From positions 15,230,001 through 15,294,000 of the forward strand of contig AP031354.1 in NCBI GenBank assembly GCA_037833965.1: a stretch of DNA of 64,000 nucleotides, read 5' to 3'. Shown one piece after another: positions 20,567-32,840 of this stretch (position 1 is its first letter; each line of letters begins with the position of its first letter). A program made the translations under genes and the position numbers. The DNA is from Marchantia polymorpha subsp. ruderalis (taxonomy: Eukaryota; Streptophyta; Marchantiopsida; Marchantiales; Marchantiaceae). The notes beneath the pieces were generated by a model. It had not been told where the DNA came from, did no database searches, and saw nothing but the letters and a program-made list of their open reading frames with translations.

Positions 20567-23500
20567 CTAGAATATACTTGCAGACGAGGGCTCACTATTT
20601 ACAGCTGTTCGAGTAAAAATCGATCGCCATGGAACTGATCGCCGTTGAAAAAGGTAAAGAAACATAGCTCCAAACGTTGCGAACAAGAGATCTCGAAAAA
20701 GTCGAGGCAAACTGCTGAAGAAACGTTCACTAAAATCGCTGTCACCGAAATGGAGAAGAAAGCTGTAATGTCCTCGGCGATACTCCAAGATGGAGCATAC
20801 CATATGTACAACAAGAAGAAGGAGCAGACATTCAAAACCTTTGTGCCTTTTAAATCTTGACAAGATCTCATCACGAGTCTCCGATCTCTCTGCTTCACTG
20901 CAATCCTGCTTTGTCGAAGTATCCTTCTCGCACCGACCTTCCCAGAAGGTCGGGTAACATGCACAGGCTTTCGTTGGCACATGAGGCCGTCCAGCCGAAG
21001 AGCAAGAGCACGTGACTGTCACAGCATTCACATGAATAGAACCAATTCCGGCTGGCAACTCCCTGGAGGTCACCTGCTTCTTTAAGGAGGCAGGTAAAAA
21101 TCTGCCGGTCGATTTTAGATCTGCCGGCCGAAGAGCGGAGATTGGCTCGAACAGTCCCAGACCCATGTGCCTCATGACTTCGCTATTGTTTACATAGCCC
21201 TTCTTCAGATATCCTGGCGTTTCTCCCTGATTGAAAACTGCGGCCTCACAAGTTGGTTCCACCGAATGACAGTTAGACTTATCTACATCCGAAGTCGAAG
21301 CGTGAGCAGCAGAGCTGTGACCTGATTCGATCTCTGACACAGACTCCTGTTTCTCTCGAACATTACCGCTCTCGAAATCGCGAGAACCGACGTCCACACG
21401 AGGGGGAGACGCGTCTGATGATACTTTATGTACAGAGGATGTATCATCGCTGACCGGTTGAGCAGAAACTGGTTTGATCAGCTGGATAGGACTTCCAGCA
21501 GCTAACTCAGATGAGTTTATTGTACAACTGACAGACGACCGACTCACATCGTCACCCCTATCGTCCGATGAATCGTCGGAGAGAGGCGCAGTTATCACAT
21601 TGGTTGCCCACGTACTATCCTGACGGTTGGCGACTTCACTTTCGACCTGACTCTCTTCGGCAGATGTGGCCTGCATCCAGAAGTACCGGAAGAAAATCAA
21701 AATCACGAACCACATACAGCTGATCGGAGAAAGCAGTCACATTTCCAACAGATTCCCGGTTTGGGAAGGCAGCAAAAATGAAGGAACACGAGCTTCAGGT
21801 TCACCAAACCCTGACAGACAGAACGATCCGAGAAACTCGAAAATCATTTTCCAATTAAGGCAGTCACCAATTTAATGAGCACTTCTCACCTGAGTGTCCG
21901 AAGACAGCTTCAGTTCCACTGTCTCCGCTTTCAAGACAAGTGATGACTTCGCTTCAGAGGGCTTCTCCGCAGCCAAATCAGCTATCGGCACGGTGACTGG
22001 TCCCCGATGCTGAAGTAGCACACGCCTCTTCGCAGTGTATGGTGAAGAGTATCCACCGGCAGCTATGGGTGAGATCACCGACGGTCGAGTACGTCTTTGG
22101 AAAGTGGTGAAATGGTTGTTACTCGAAGGGGTGGAACTACTCTCTGTATCGTTATCGTCAAATGAGGTCTGAGTTGGAGGACTCGGCAGCTGGACTAAGG
22201 TCGGAAGAGGTCCAAAGTCATTCTCGTAATGAGTCGGGAAAATGAGTTGCTCTTCGTGCTTGGGAAGACTCTGAACTCCATCCCAAGCATTGTACACGCC
22301 ATTTACTTGCTCCTGATAAGCTACTTGCTCCTGCCACTTGTTGTTGAACTCGGTTCGAACAATCTTCGTTGAATCTATCAGTCCTGGGATGTCAGTGTAA
22401 GGATCCAGGTCTTCCAAAGGGGCCATTCCCCCGCCATCGAGAGGAGGACAAATCGCGTAAAAGTCATCCAGCAATTTTTGATGATTCCTCTGCGACATAT
22501 CAAGAACACATCCTACCAGTCAGAATCACCAACATCGAATAACATAGATAAAACCTGTAAGGCACAAGGAAACTGACACAAATCTAAGAAACCTGGTAAT
22601 ATGGGCGTGCGGTTGGAGATGTTAATAAGGTCCATCATCTGATTCAACCCCGTACAGAAGTTGATTACACATCTAAACACACAACAAAGGCATCCATAAG
22701 ATTCTACATCGTCGAACATCAAATGGTCGGTCTATCTCTGGAATTCACTTCCTTTGATGCTCTCTACCTCCTCCACCAGGCAACGACTCAACCCCCACGG
22801 CAAATGATGACCTGTAATGGATCCACGCATAAGTTTCATTAACTAGCAGTAGAACTTTCACTAACCTTCTCCAATCCCTCGTCCAGAGAGAATTCAGAAT
22901 TATCGGCCTCCGAGCTGCGTGTCGGTCTGGTGAAGTTCTCGTTGGGCACGAACAGATCATCCATGAACGGACCTGAAGATCTACCGACGAAATTATCAAC
23001 AACTCCGTTCATGATGTGATTCTCGGACAGCCCTTCTTGGGGACTTGACAATTGTTGTGACAGCGGAGCCAAATTCGCCAAACTCGTCATACTTGGTTTC
23101 ACATCATTCTCGGAAAAGGGAGAACTTTTGACTTCTCCGGGAGAATCAACTTGGTCGACTACTTCCTCCATGGAACCAGATCCTCCACTCGGATTCTTCG
23201 GCGGCCCGAATCCGTTCTTCTTGAAAACACGGCACAGCACAAAGGCATCCTGGACAAGAGCAAACAACCTTCCCTTCAGTACCACAAATAAAGCTGGATC
23301 GAGATGAACATTTCCAGGATGCAATCTTCTTTTGGAAGATCATCGTAAACTCAAGCTCAAACTTGGAATTAGAAACAACACTATCAAGAAGACCAAACAA
23401 TCTGAGAAATCTAGAAGATTTTTGACACGGCTCGACATATTTTCAATTTCTAAACAACAGAAATCGCCAGACTGATCAACAACTGTGATCCAACCAATGA

Positions 23501-24136
23501 TTAAGTGTCACCAGAAACTGGTTCGTGACACCTTTCGTCAATCTGTTTGGCTAGATGTGGTTGATCCAAAAAGTAACAAACGTGAATCGATCGTTGTACC
23601 TATAGATGATGGATCCAGATTGCGTTGACAGTATGAAAATGGACACCGACCAATTTCCCAGTCACCATATTCGGAACATATGTGCAGAGGATCCTTACCT
23701 GGGGAACATTCATCTTTTGAAAATCTTCTCCATCCAGACGATACTCGTGCATAAGCCAATCAGTTCTCTCTCCATGAGGAGCGCGTCCCCTGTAAAACAC
23801 TAAGGTCTTCTTCATCCCAATTGTTTTCTTGGACTCTTTTTTAACCGTGCGGTCGCGCCCAGTTGCTTTCCAATATCCAGCTTCCGTAGCTCTATTCGTG
23901 CGGGAGCCATTTGGATACTTCCTGTCCCGAGGACTGAAAAAGAACCACTCGTGATCGACCTGTGGCAAACTCGACTTTGATGGCAGATCCCATGGCTCGC
24001 ACTTGTAAAGATCAACATCTGCTATCACCTTGTAAGAAAGAGGGATACCCTTGACTCTATTCGTCAAATAATGATCAACTAACTCCTCATCCGTGGGATG
24101 AAAGCGAAATCCAGGAGGTAAAGTCATGCCTGGCAT
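20567..24136 (-). CDS. NAC transcription factor with C-terminal membrane anchor (NTL type)
   Basis: DNA-binding NAC regulator, presumably held in a membrane and released by proteolysis, as for known NTL proteins (family knowledge). Minus-strand exons: 24136-23699, 23249-22866, 22489-21890, 21670-20567, all phase 0, about 841 residues. NAC domain at residues 6-157: [15 protein letters not shown] (A), [17 protein letters not shown] and GYWKATG (C), [18 protein letters not shown] and WLMHEYRL (D), then VLCRVFKK (E) at the start of exon 2, the classic NAC intron position. The middle is long, Ser/Asp-rich and disordered. Near the C-terminus two hydrophobic segments appear: [15 protein letters not shown] (about 755-769) and [14 protein letters not shown] (about 803-816). 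The exon 3 start is the least certain: an extra 19-nt exon around 22785 with an acceptor at about 22520 would also stay in frame. A second ATG at 24127 removes three residues. Confidence 0.9.
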
Positions 24137-24150
24137 ATGTCACACTGCAT
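24124..24150 (-). promoter_or_regulatory. Short upstream ORF overlapping the NAC start
   Basis: An ATG at 24150 opens an eight-codon frame (MQCDICQA) whose TGA at 24126-24124 overlaps the second in-frame NAC ATG (24127) in an ATGA arrangement. It also spans the first NAC ATG. Ribosomes starting here would terminate inside the NAC start region, so it could lower translation or direct reinitiation at Met4. The frame is plain in the sequence; the effect is inference. Confidence 0.6.
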
Positions 24151-24681
24151 TCTTTAGAAAGACACACCACTGCCCCGTCTCCCTTGCTAACTACTTGCTT
24201 TACAAGTGACTGCACTCCTTGACGGCAGCAAGATCGAGCGTGGCAGAGAGATGAACCGTAAGCACTGTCAGTCCAAATTCAAATTCTGCAATGAAACAAG
24301 CCTGTAGCTTCCGCAGCTGTCACACTCCAGACTCACGCTTCCTTTAGATACTTCTCTACTGTCCACTTCGGCCCCAAAGCCACGACCAATCGAACCTACG
24401 CCCAAAACCGATCTCTCTCACAGAGTCGTCGCAGACAGCAAAGTGTTCAGTCTAGACCGCAAATTCAGTGTCGACGAAGTCGGCAAAGCGCAACTACTAC
24501 AGACTTACCCAGCGAAAGCGATGGCGAGTGGGTGCGATATCGCAGGTTCTAAGAGTGATATGGTGCACACAGCTGTTCCAGAAATCAAAGATAAGTCAGG
24601 AGTCTGTCTACGAGTGCAACACCTCTTCCCGTGCTTCAGCTGTGACTTCCAACAATAACTTCACAGGCCATGGTGCATCGA

Positions 24682-24691
24682 GATATATAGA
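24682..24691 (-). promoter_or_regulatory. TATA box of the NAC gene
   Basis: The minus strand reads CTATATATCT within a GC-rich context. Transcription would start near 24655 and give a leader of about 500 nt before the NAC ATG. No other gene on this strand competes for it. Confidence 0.5.
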
Positions 24692-24699
24692 GCCGCGAG

Positions 24700-25530
24700 C
24701 TCCCACCGCGTGTATACGCGTGATCTGCTCAGGATGATGTGGACGCCCTTGCTCTGCAAATTATTAGCGACTTTCGCGAAGATAATAATCGGCTTTACAA
24801 TTACTGTAGTATCTCCTAAACAACATCACGTTCTGATTGGCCATCACACGTCATTACTCACGGCAATAAGAAATGCATTCAGTGTAAAATATATTGTTAA
24901 TTAAACCGAGGCTTTTTTTATTACGTATATGATAAATATAGCACAGTCCCCTACGTACACAAACAAGACATGGTACGGAAATATTCTTGCTTAGTTCATT
25001 TCACCTTGAGATGGAAATCAAAGTCGCTTTACTTTCGGAAGGAAACTATGTTACTGCCGTTAGGACCTCGTCTCCTCCGGAGGCCAGAGGAGCAATGACC
25101 GCGGCACCCGAAGAAGGTCACTGCCGCGACGAGAAGGTAGCTTCTAGTACCTTCCGTCTGGTTCTGTCTGAAGATGCAGAGGCAAATTTTTCACACATAT
25201 TTTTTCTCGCAGATGATTCGCATTTCGGATTAGATTCGGGCGGAATGCGAAGAACCTTTCGTTTGGACTTTGGCCGCTTGCGGTAGCTTCGGGGACATTG
25301 ACCTCAACGCGCTTTGGATGAGGAACTGAGCGTGAGGAGACTTTTTCCACCTTTCTGTTCCGCCCTTTGCTTGGCGCTGAAGTATTGTCCCTTCCCTACT
25401 CAGCTGCGAAGGAGGACGAGGAAAGAGCGTGTGGCAGAGTTGGTGCGAGTGGTCTTCCGATGAACTTCGTCCCCTTCCCTCTTCCCGTCTATTAACATGC
25501 CGGCTTGTTCACGTTGTAATTTACAACGGA
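24700..25530. other. NAC upstream DNA and unassigned GC-richer block
   Basis: The left part is upstream DNA of NAC. Between about 25.0 and 25.48 kb a GC-richer block has basic-residue-rich open frames on the minus strand (about 25350-25100) after a plausible AG acceptor at about 25401. No family is recognised and no neighbouring exons were found. It may be an exon fragment or a former gene. Confidence 0.3.
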
Positions 25531-26780
25531 AATATATTCAAATACTCTTATACTTAAATTACTTCATTCACGAGATGTTGGTTCACCCGTTCTCGAGTTT
25601 CTCACATACATGATGTGTGGCAGCATGACATTGGTATAGGTTCATCCTTTGGGGTTAGGATTAGCACAGCCCTGGTGCTGTGATACCGTCGTTATGGAGT
25701 GATCATGAAAGGACAAATTTAAGGTCACCGGTATAATATTAGGATTGAGTCTCCTTTCATATTTTATATACGATAATCAACACAAAAGAAGAAGAACTCA
25801 AATAAACTCTTCTATTCATTACATTAGTGGACTAATTACATAAAAAAAATATATCAAGCACATGATTAATTGGAGTGTTATTTTCAGCACTAACCAAACA
25901 TTTTATTTTTTATTGAACAAACACACATATATTTTAGTTGTCGTTGTGGATAAAAATGTATATATTATCTATCAACCATATGGATTGTTTTAATAGTAAT
26001 TATAGAAAATTTAATAAAATGTCAACTTCATCTTATAAGTCTCACCACTTTAGTTTCAATTCACTAACATTTATACAGAAAGATGTCATTCTTAATGTGA
26101 AGATAAAGGATATTTGTAATAATTTTTACCTTTTTTATTGAAAATTAAATTTAAAAAAAATTATATTATAACAAAAAATTGAGTATAAAAAAATAAATAT
26201 GTAAATAAAACGTACAAAATTTGATTAATATTTGAGATAAACAATTTAACTGGATGAATTTTTTAAAAATTCAAAAATATTGTAAACATGATTGAAAAGA
26301 TTTGAATGTTTAAATTTTTTTTATGATAATTAATCATCTAATAAAAAAAATCTAGCATTATATATGAAAAATCTTGTAAAAAAATCATTTATGAAGCTAA
26401 CTATAAAAGAATTTAATTCAAATGAATACATATAAATAAAGATATTTAAAATTGTCAGTTTTTAGAAACATGGCAAACAATATATCTAATACATACCATT
26501 TTTTACTTTGTATCTCAATTACTGCATACAATACGTTTTCATGTATTCAACTGTATCTTATATACTCAAAACTATGTGTTGAATTTAAAAGAATATGCAA
26601 CATCAAACTTGAACTTTACCAAATTAACATAAAAAATAATGAAATTCATCCATTGAGTTGTACTTATAAATTCTATAATTTTTTGCCAATCGGTTTAATA
26701 CCCAAGTGCGAGTAGATCATTATTACACAAGAAAGTCATGTTAATTAATCTAGTTTCATTTTTCTAGTATATGATACATA
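25531..26780. other. AT-rich intergenic desert
   Basis: Very AT-rich, with poly-A and poly-T runs and no credible coding sequence. Confidence 0.4.
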
Positions 26781-26789
26781 TTAAATAAT

Positions 26790-26998
26790 GGAAGTTCATT
26801 CAATTTGGGCTAATTATCCCTCACCTTAGACTAATGCGCACTACTTCTCCCCCTTTTTCTCCCCCTTTTCCATGTGCCCCCAAGACTATATCACTTAGCT
26901 CTAGTAAACATAGGGATAGATGTGACTAATCACAGAGCTCAACTCAGTAGGGTGAGGGATAGTAACCAAAACTGAAGTATAACTAGTCACTCCCTGAA
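26790..26998. mobile_element. Small degenerate member of the long-TIR family
   Basis: The left end reads TTATCCCTCACCTTAGACTA. The right end, read inverted, gives CAGGGAGTGACTAGTTATAC and then TATCCCTCACCCTA. The two arms are imperfect inverted copies and match the outer ends of the elements at 31371-32295 and 37045-38450. The interior is short and pyrimidine-rich. Boundaries are approximate. Confidence 0.5.
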
Positions 26999-28380
26999 TA
27001 ATATGTTGATGGATTGTAAAGAAATGTTATGTTATTGATTGGGAAACAGCTATCAAAGATAAAAGGTAATTCAATAAGTATAAAAAAAAATCTTTGAACT
27101 GCATATGTTAAACACTAAAAGAATCATGTAAGATCTTGGAAAATTCAAAGATGCTTGCTTTGATAAAGTTGCTCAATCTTTCAAGCGGGAAAAAAGTCTC
27201 AACTACTCTGTGTATAAAGTGGTAAATTTGCATGCATATGTGTTTGTTAGTCTTGTTGAATCGTTACTAAGTTGATCCATGCATTTTGGTATTTACATGG
27301 ACTCGTAAAAATAATGTCCATCACCGTTAATAATGTTTGCTGGAAATTTAAATCGCGTCGATTTGCGCCTATGCCGCACAAATCGACGAAGGACTTTCAC
27401 AAGCTCGTGTCAATGTGCATATAATGTCAATATTTACAAAAAAAAAGCGCTAAGCCAGATATGGCGCATCATCAAAGGCTTTGCTATTGTCAAAAGAAGA
27501 TGCACAATAAATTAACTCATGAATGTACATTCTTGTAAATTTATGGCTCTCTAGAAGCCAATAATATATTACGGTAGAGCATTTCTTCATAACAACATAA
27601 TACATCAGAGGTTGAAATTTGGATTATTTCCATGACTTCTGAACCACTGCTGGTACACTGCTTATTCCAACAGCAAATGAATCTTCACTTATTTGTTTGC
27701 AGGAGAGGCCAATTTCACTTGGTACTCCCGACTGTAAACTTCTACTCTGTTATTACTTGGCAGTACGATATTTGTCATTTCTAACCTTATAACCTTAAAT
27801 TAAAAAAAATGGGCAAAGTGATTTTTCTTAATGGCCTCTTGGCCACCGCAAGGTTTCTGTGGCAAGGTTTTGAAGATACTCGAAAGCAGAGATAAGATGC
27901 CAGTGCATCTGTCACCAGAGGTCTTCATCTATCAGCTGATTCCTTGGGGGCCTGGCTTCTAACCACCCGTGTCGTTGACCACCCTTACATTCCGCTCAGG
28001 CCCAAACAAAAGTGCTGTTGGGGTAGGGTCATGATCGAATGTCACACCGTCTACAACATATTTGATTCTTGCAATTCACAGTCTTTTAATCCCCAACAGG
28101 GCAAAGAATTTGGTGCAGTTGATCTTTTTCGATTTGTCTGATATCATCGTTACTTGACCTGAAGCTTTTTGGTACACTGGAAAGTGGAAGTGCAGGAAAT
28201 GATCGACGTAGAATAAGGAAACGGTGTCAATGCATTCAGTTAAAAAAGAGGTAGAATATTTATGGTCGGTCAGATTCATTTCAACCCTCGTAACAATGGA
28301 CCAAATATAGAAACGAGGAGTGGCCCTGCCATACCAGCGCAAGCACTCTTTCTTCATGGACTCTTATGTCCTTTATTCAC
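26999..28380. other. AT-rich intergenic DNA
   Basis: No gene or recognisable repeat. Confidence 0.35.
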
Positions 28381-30100
28381 ATCATAAACTATACTTCATG
28401 TAATCGTCGTAGTTGGGTTTTTACTGGTACACTTCTGGATGCTGTTGCGGTCAAGTCAACACGGAATACCTGCATCAGACACAACCCACGATAGAATCGA
28501 CAGAAATCATCTTCGCAGATTTGGGGGGATGATGCATAGTGTCGCAGGAACGGAGGCAGCTTCGTTGCTGTTTTCTTCAGGACGAAGCTTGAGCTGTGTT
28601 CATGGCATGCATGGAGGGAAGGAGGGGGGAGGGAGGGAGGATTGATTACGAAGTAGTTAAAGCCGCGTTCGTCAATGTTTCTTGCATACGAAGGTTGGGG
28701 AATGAAGTGGTGACTAGTGTAGGGTACTCTGGTAAAAGTGCTCTGCCCACTGGCTGTGAGCAGGAATCGTCTGGGTACCACGTGCCCGGTGTTTTCTCAG
28801 AACCTGCCCGGAATTAAAATATCGGACTCGGAGTCAAGTCGTGTGGTTTCCTCACGTGAAAGCTCAAGTCCCCCTCGTCACAGTGCTCACAGCGCTCAGT
28901 TGGCGTCAGGTCGCTGGACTTTAGCTCGTTTGTGGTCTGTGACAGAAAGCCGCCCCCTCATCGGCGCTCGGGCTCCAAACTTCGAACAACGAGAACAGTA
29001 TCATCACGTTAGTGTCTATGTTAGGATGCTGGGTCCCGTCTCCACATCGGGCCAATTCTTATCGTTGACCCATGCCGTTGGTGGGTTGGTTGCGGGTAGG
29101 ACCAGGATAGATGAACCAGCTGCGATGTGTCGTCAGAGAACATTCACTAAAATAATGCAAAAAGCGTCGTCTTTTGTTTGGACCTGAGCAGGTACTGTAC
29201 CTCACGGCAGCTGAATTTGTTCCCATTGCCCAACTGTATCGAGCTATGATCCAAGCCCCAGAGCCCGGGACGGATAGGTGCAAAGCTTGAATCGCAGGAT
29301 ACGGCAGGCTAGGACGGTTCCAGTTGCAAATGCCACCACTAGCTTTATGCAAATCAACGGAATGTCATAGGAAACCTGCTCTCTCTCCTCCTCCTCTCTG
29401 CCTAAAGCTTAGGCCTCTTTTCGAAATTGCTCTCAGACCATTGTGGAATTCGCGGTAAAAGCAAGTCACTTTCCTTTAGTTCTTTTCCCCCAGGTTTGTT
29501 ATGAGCTGTTGGATATGGAGACTGGTTTCTGGGGAAATCACGGTGTACAGTACAGTACGTAATCCGAAGGGCTCTAGGCACTAGTTGTACGTAAAGGATG
29601 CAAGGCCACTGACAACAACTGAAGGTCTACGTTGCTGTAAGAGCTCTGAGTAGTGCTCGTCAAGATTCACCAGACGAGCTCCGAAGAGCGTGACGGAGAA
29701 GCTCACCGCCGAATCCATCCATATTGGGAATGCACGGTCAGTCGTGAGAGAATCAACACGCCGACGACGGCTTTTGCAGTGATCCAAGCAATACAGCATA
29801 AAGGATGGTGAGACCGCATCAAGGAGCACTTTCGGTACGCTTGACGGCTCCCAGGTCCCCAGTCTCCGGTGGCCAGTAGCTGTTCCCGACTGCAGCTACC
29901 GCTTGGTGGCTCTTGGTGGATCCGATGGTTCTCGGTCCTCGAGCGGTTGATATCCGACATGACATCCTGCATCTTCTCCAACTGTGCTGGTTGAGAGTGA
30001 CAGTTTAGTGCTTTATTATGACAGGTTCGGAACTGTGAGCGTCATTTGTGCAGATAAGGGCATAATGATGTCGATTGATCTGATCTTACTTACCATCATG
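28381..30100. other. GC-richer island without a resolved gene
   Basis: Composition rises to gene-like levels between two AT-rich deserts. Open frames of 80-150 codons exist on both strands, but most start at non-ATG codons and none shows a known domain. A GGGA-rich patch lies at 28617-28640. It could be a non-coding transcription unit or a gene relic. Confidence 0.3.
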
Positions 30101-30154
30101 CTACAAATATTGCCCCTTTGTCGAAGCAGACAGATTCTTGCTCTTCGGTTTCCA

Positions 30155-30223
30155 CACGTAGAGATTATGAACGAGTAGTTCCAACTTTCTAGCTTGGAAC
30201 TACTCATTCGTAATTTATACGTG
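30155..30223 (+). ncRNA. Long near-perfect hairpin, small-RNA precursor candidate
   Basis: Arms 30164-30184 and 30194-30214 pair over 21 positions with one mismatch and one G-U, closing a nine-base loop. After a 3x3 internal loop, CACGTA (30155-30160) pairs with TACGTG (30218-30223). Pairing resumes farther out with CGGTTTC (30146-30152) and GAAACTG (30229-30235). The 21-nt duplex and short loop resemble a plant miRNA precursor on either strand. It could equally be a small foldback element; expression is unknown. Confidence 0.4.
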
Positions 30224-30235
30224 AGACAGAAACTG

Positions 30236-31370
30236 GGAGATCTTTAGGTCGCAATGAAAAGATCTTTGTATCAATAACAAAGATATGCAAAAAAGAGATG
30301 GCAGTTTGTGTTGAAATATAGTTGAAGCAAGTTTTATGATAGAAAATAGTCACGCCTAGACTTGTAACCCTATTCATTGCATTCTCAACTTGGCGTCTCA
30401 TGGAATGTGACAATAACATGTAAATCATCCATGAGAAGATGCAAAGGCATGTATCACTCACCATGTCAAGGAGGTTTGAGACTGCAAATTATAACCGGAG
30501 ACATGCAAAGCCAGTGGAAACTCTCAAGACGATTTCCCGCAATGAGCGTGAAGTTTGAGTTTGCAAATCAGCCCAAGATACCTGACCAGACCTGTTGAAA
30601 AAGCTACAGATATTGTCTTATTATCTAGAGGACGCTAAAAATCATACTTTTTGATAATGCAATTCCAAAAGACCCCCCTAAATTTAATCTAGAAATGTCA
30701 AGAAAAGTAGAGAATTTATTTTATATTTATTAACAAAAATCAAGAAGATATGAGTATTCAAATCGTCTTGATATTTTTTTTCTGTGTATGAATCTCTATA
30801 TGGAATAAATTCTACTTAATTTTTCATTAATTACCAATAGTTACAAAGTTTTTGCCTTTTAAGATGCAACATAATCACACATACTTTAAAACTTCTGATT
30901 TTTTCAAAGCTGCATTGACTAGGTTCCTAAGTGGTTGTAATATAAACTATATACTCAATATAAAATCAATAAATAAGTATTATATTTCATAACATTTATG
31001 ATCTCAATTCATTTTTTGAAAATATATTTTATTTCAAGATTATACATTGAATTCTCACTATCAATCGACAAGTTTGATACAATAGATGATGCTAATGATA
31101 TTGTGAAATATTTTGAATGTGACATATGTTTTAGCAATTGTAATATATATAAATACATGCTGAATTTTCATATCTCACGGAAGTTTCAACCTGTAAGATA
31201 TTTTAACAACACTTTATAATATCATAAAAAATCAAAAAATCAAAAAATAAACTTTGATGAATCTACAAGAGACAGTTGGTTATAAATTGATGAATTACAT
31301 GAAAACCAATTTTTTTTTCATAAAATTTGCATGTTGATTTTTCATATCTTGAAAAATCATAAATTTTTAA
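30236..31370. other. AT-rich intergenic DNA
   Basis: Composition falls again to AT-rich. No gene recognised. Confidence 0.35.
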
Positions 31371-32295
31371 AGGTGGAGCTTGTTAGCCCTCACGCTACTA
31401 TACGGTCTTATTTGATTGGTCGAACACCCTATAGTTGCTACTGCATCCCTACTATCCTACATCTACTACTACCTTGCATCAAAAAAACTGACTACCTTGC
31501 ATAGACCAATAAAAGAATTGCGTATACAGAGTTAAACCTCCCAATAGTGACATATATTGGTACTTAGGTTTTCCGTCACTACTGCGAGGTGTCACTCACA
31601 AGAGTAAAGTTCATATAACCTCCTAATAGTAACATACATTGGTGTTAACATTAGATGTCATTGTTGGGAATGCATAATTTTAATATAACCTCCTAATAGT
31701 AACATACATAGGTTTTGGGGTTAGATGTCACTATTGGGAGGTGTCAATTATATAAAAAAAAGTTCATAGATTTTTTTATCGTGCAGTGCATCAACCCTAA
31801 GACTTTCTATAAATGTGTTGTTTGGTTTCAAAATGGCCTTCATTTGCACATCTGTATTGTTAACATGGACATTATAATTATATTTAAATTTAGATTAATA
31901 CACACAAATCTGAGTGAAACAATTAATGATAATATGTGTAGCAAATTAGGGTTTAGGGTTAAACTCTAAACCCTTACTTAAATCCAGAAAATGTGAATTG
32001 TTGAGATATAACTTTGAATATACTTATGCCATGTTTTTTTTGTCTCATAACTATGTATTGTGATAATGATAGGAATTTTTACTCTGAAATTACATTTGAA
32101 ATTGTCACTATTGTATAGTATCATGTCACTATTGGGAATAGTGACGTACCGTTCTTATTGAGCAGATTTACAAGTTAGAAACTAATGGATCTGGGATTTT
32201 ACGTCACTAATGAGAGGATGTCACTCATAAGAGGTGACACTATTGGGAGGTTTAATTCTGTAGTCAAGTGAGGTATAACTAGCCACTCCCTTTTT
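31371..32295. mobile_element. Long-TIR family member split by a MITE
   Basis: 31371-31460 matches the left arm of the 37045-38450 element in order: TTGTTAGCCCTCACGCTA, TACGGTCTTATTTGATTGG, TATAGTTGCTACTGC. The right end, 32262-32295, inverted, gives GGGAGTGGCTAGTTATACC, the family terminus. Between them sits the separate MITE at 31527-32260. The host element is therefore older than the insertion. Confidence 0.55.
31527..32260. mobile_element. Pogo/Emigrant-like MITE with TA target duplication
   Basis: 734 bp bounded by inverted termini: left CAGAGTTAAACCTCCCAATA, right (inverted) CAGAATTAAACCTCCCAATA, one mismatch in 20 and similarity extending inward. TA dinucleotides flank both ends (31525-31526, 32261-32262), as expected for Tc1/mariner-type transposition. 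The termini resemble the CAGTAAAACCTC start of the Arabidopsis Emigrant/pogo-like family from memory. The left half repeats AACCTCC-AATAGT-ACATA three times (about 31535, 31619, 31686). No transposase is encoded. A TTTAGGG/CCCTAAA palindrome lies near the middle (about 31949-31975). Confidence 0.8.
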
Positions 32296-32840
32296 TTATG
32301 GTGTTTTATAGCTATTTATAAATATTTTCCATACAATTGTTGACTATTGAGACTCTAGAAAAATCTAATTTTTTTGAAATATTCATTACACTTAATTAAG
32401 CTAAAAAATGAAAATTTTAGCTAAAATAAAGAAAATTATTTTTGAGTATGAATTAAAAGATTATTAATTCTAAAAAATAATATTTTTTTTTTGGATAACT
32501 CATATACAAAATTCATGATGATATGACCTTATTGATGTTTGAAAAAATAAACATGTTGTAATAAATCAATTTTTTATTTAATAGTTTCCTTGTTTATTGG
32601 CATGTTCCATAATTTCAAACATAAATCGTCACTTTTGTTATTTTGAATCAATTTCACATTTTTTGTATATTTTTCAAGTAACTTTATGATCCACAATGAT
32701 ATATATGATTACTTTATTGCAAAAATTATTGTTTGTAGTTTTTTCAAAATCCAAAAATATTGTATGTGAAATATTCAATTTCAATCATAATAAACTTGCA
32801 ATGATTTCATGATTTGTTTAATCTTTTTATGGCATGTTTA
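32296..32840. other. AT-rich intergenic DNA
   Basis: No feature recognised. Confidence 0.35.

Noticed and set aside
31945-31978. Interstitial telomere array
   Set aside because: Only two or three telomere-like units, arranged as a palindrome inside a MITE, not a tandem array.
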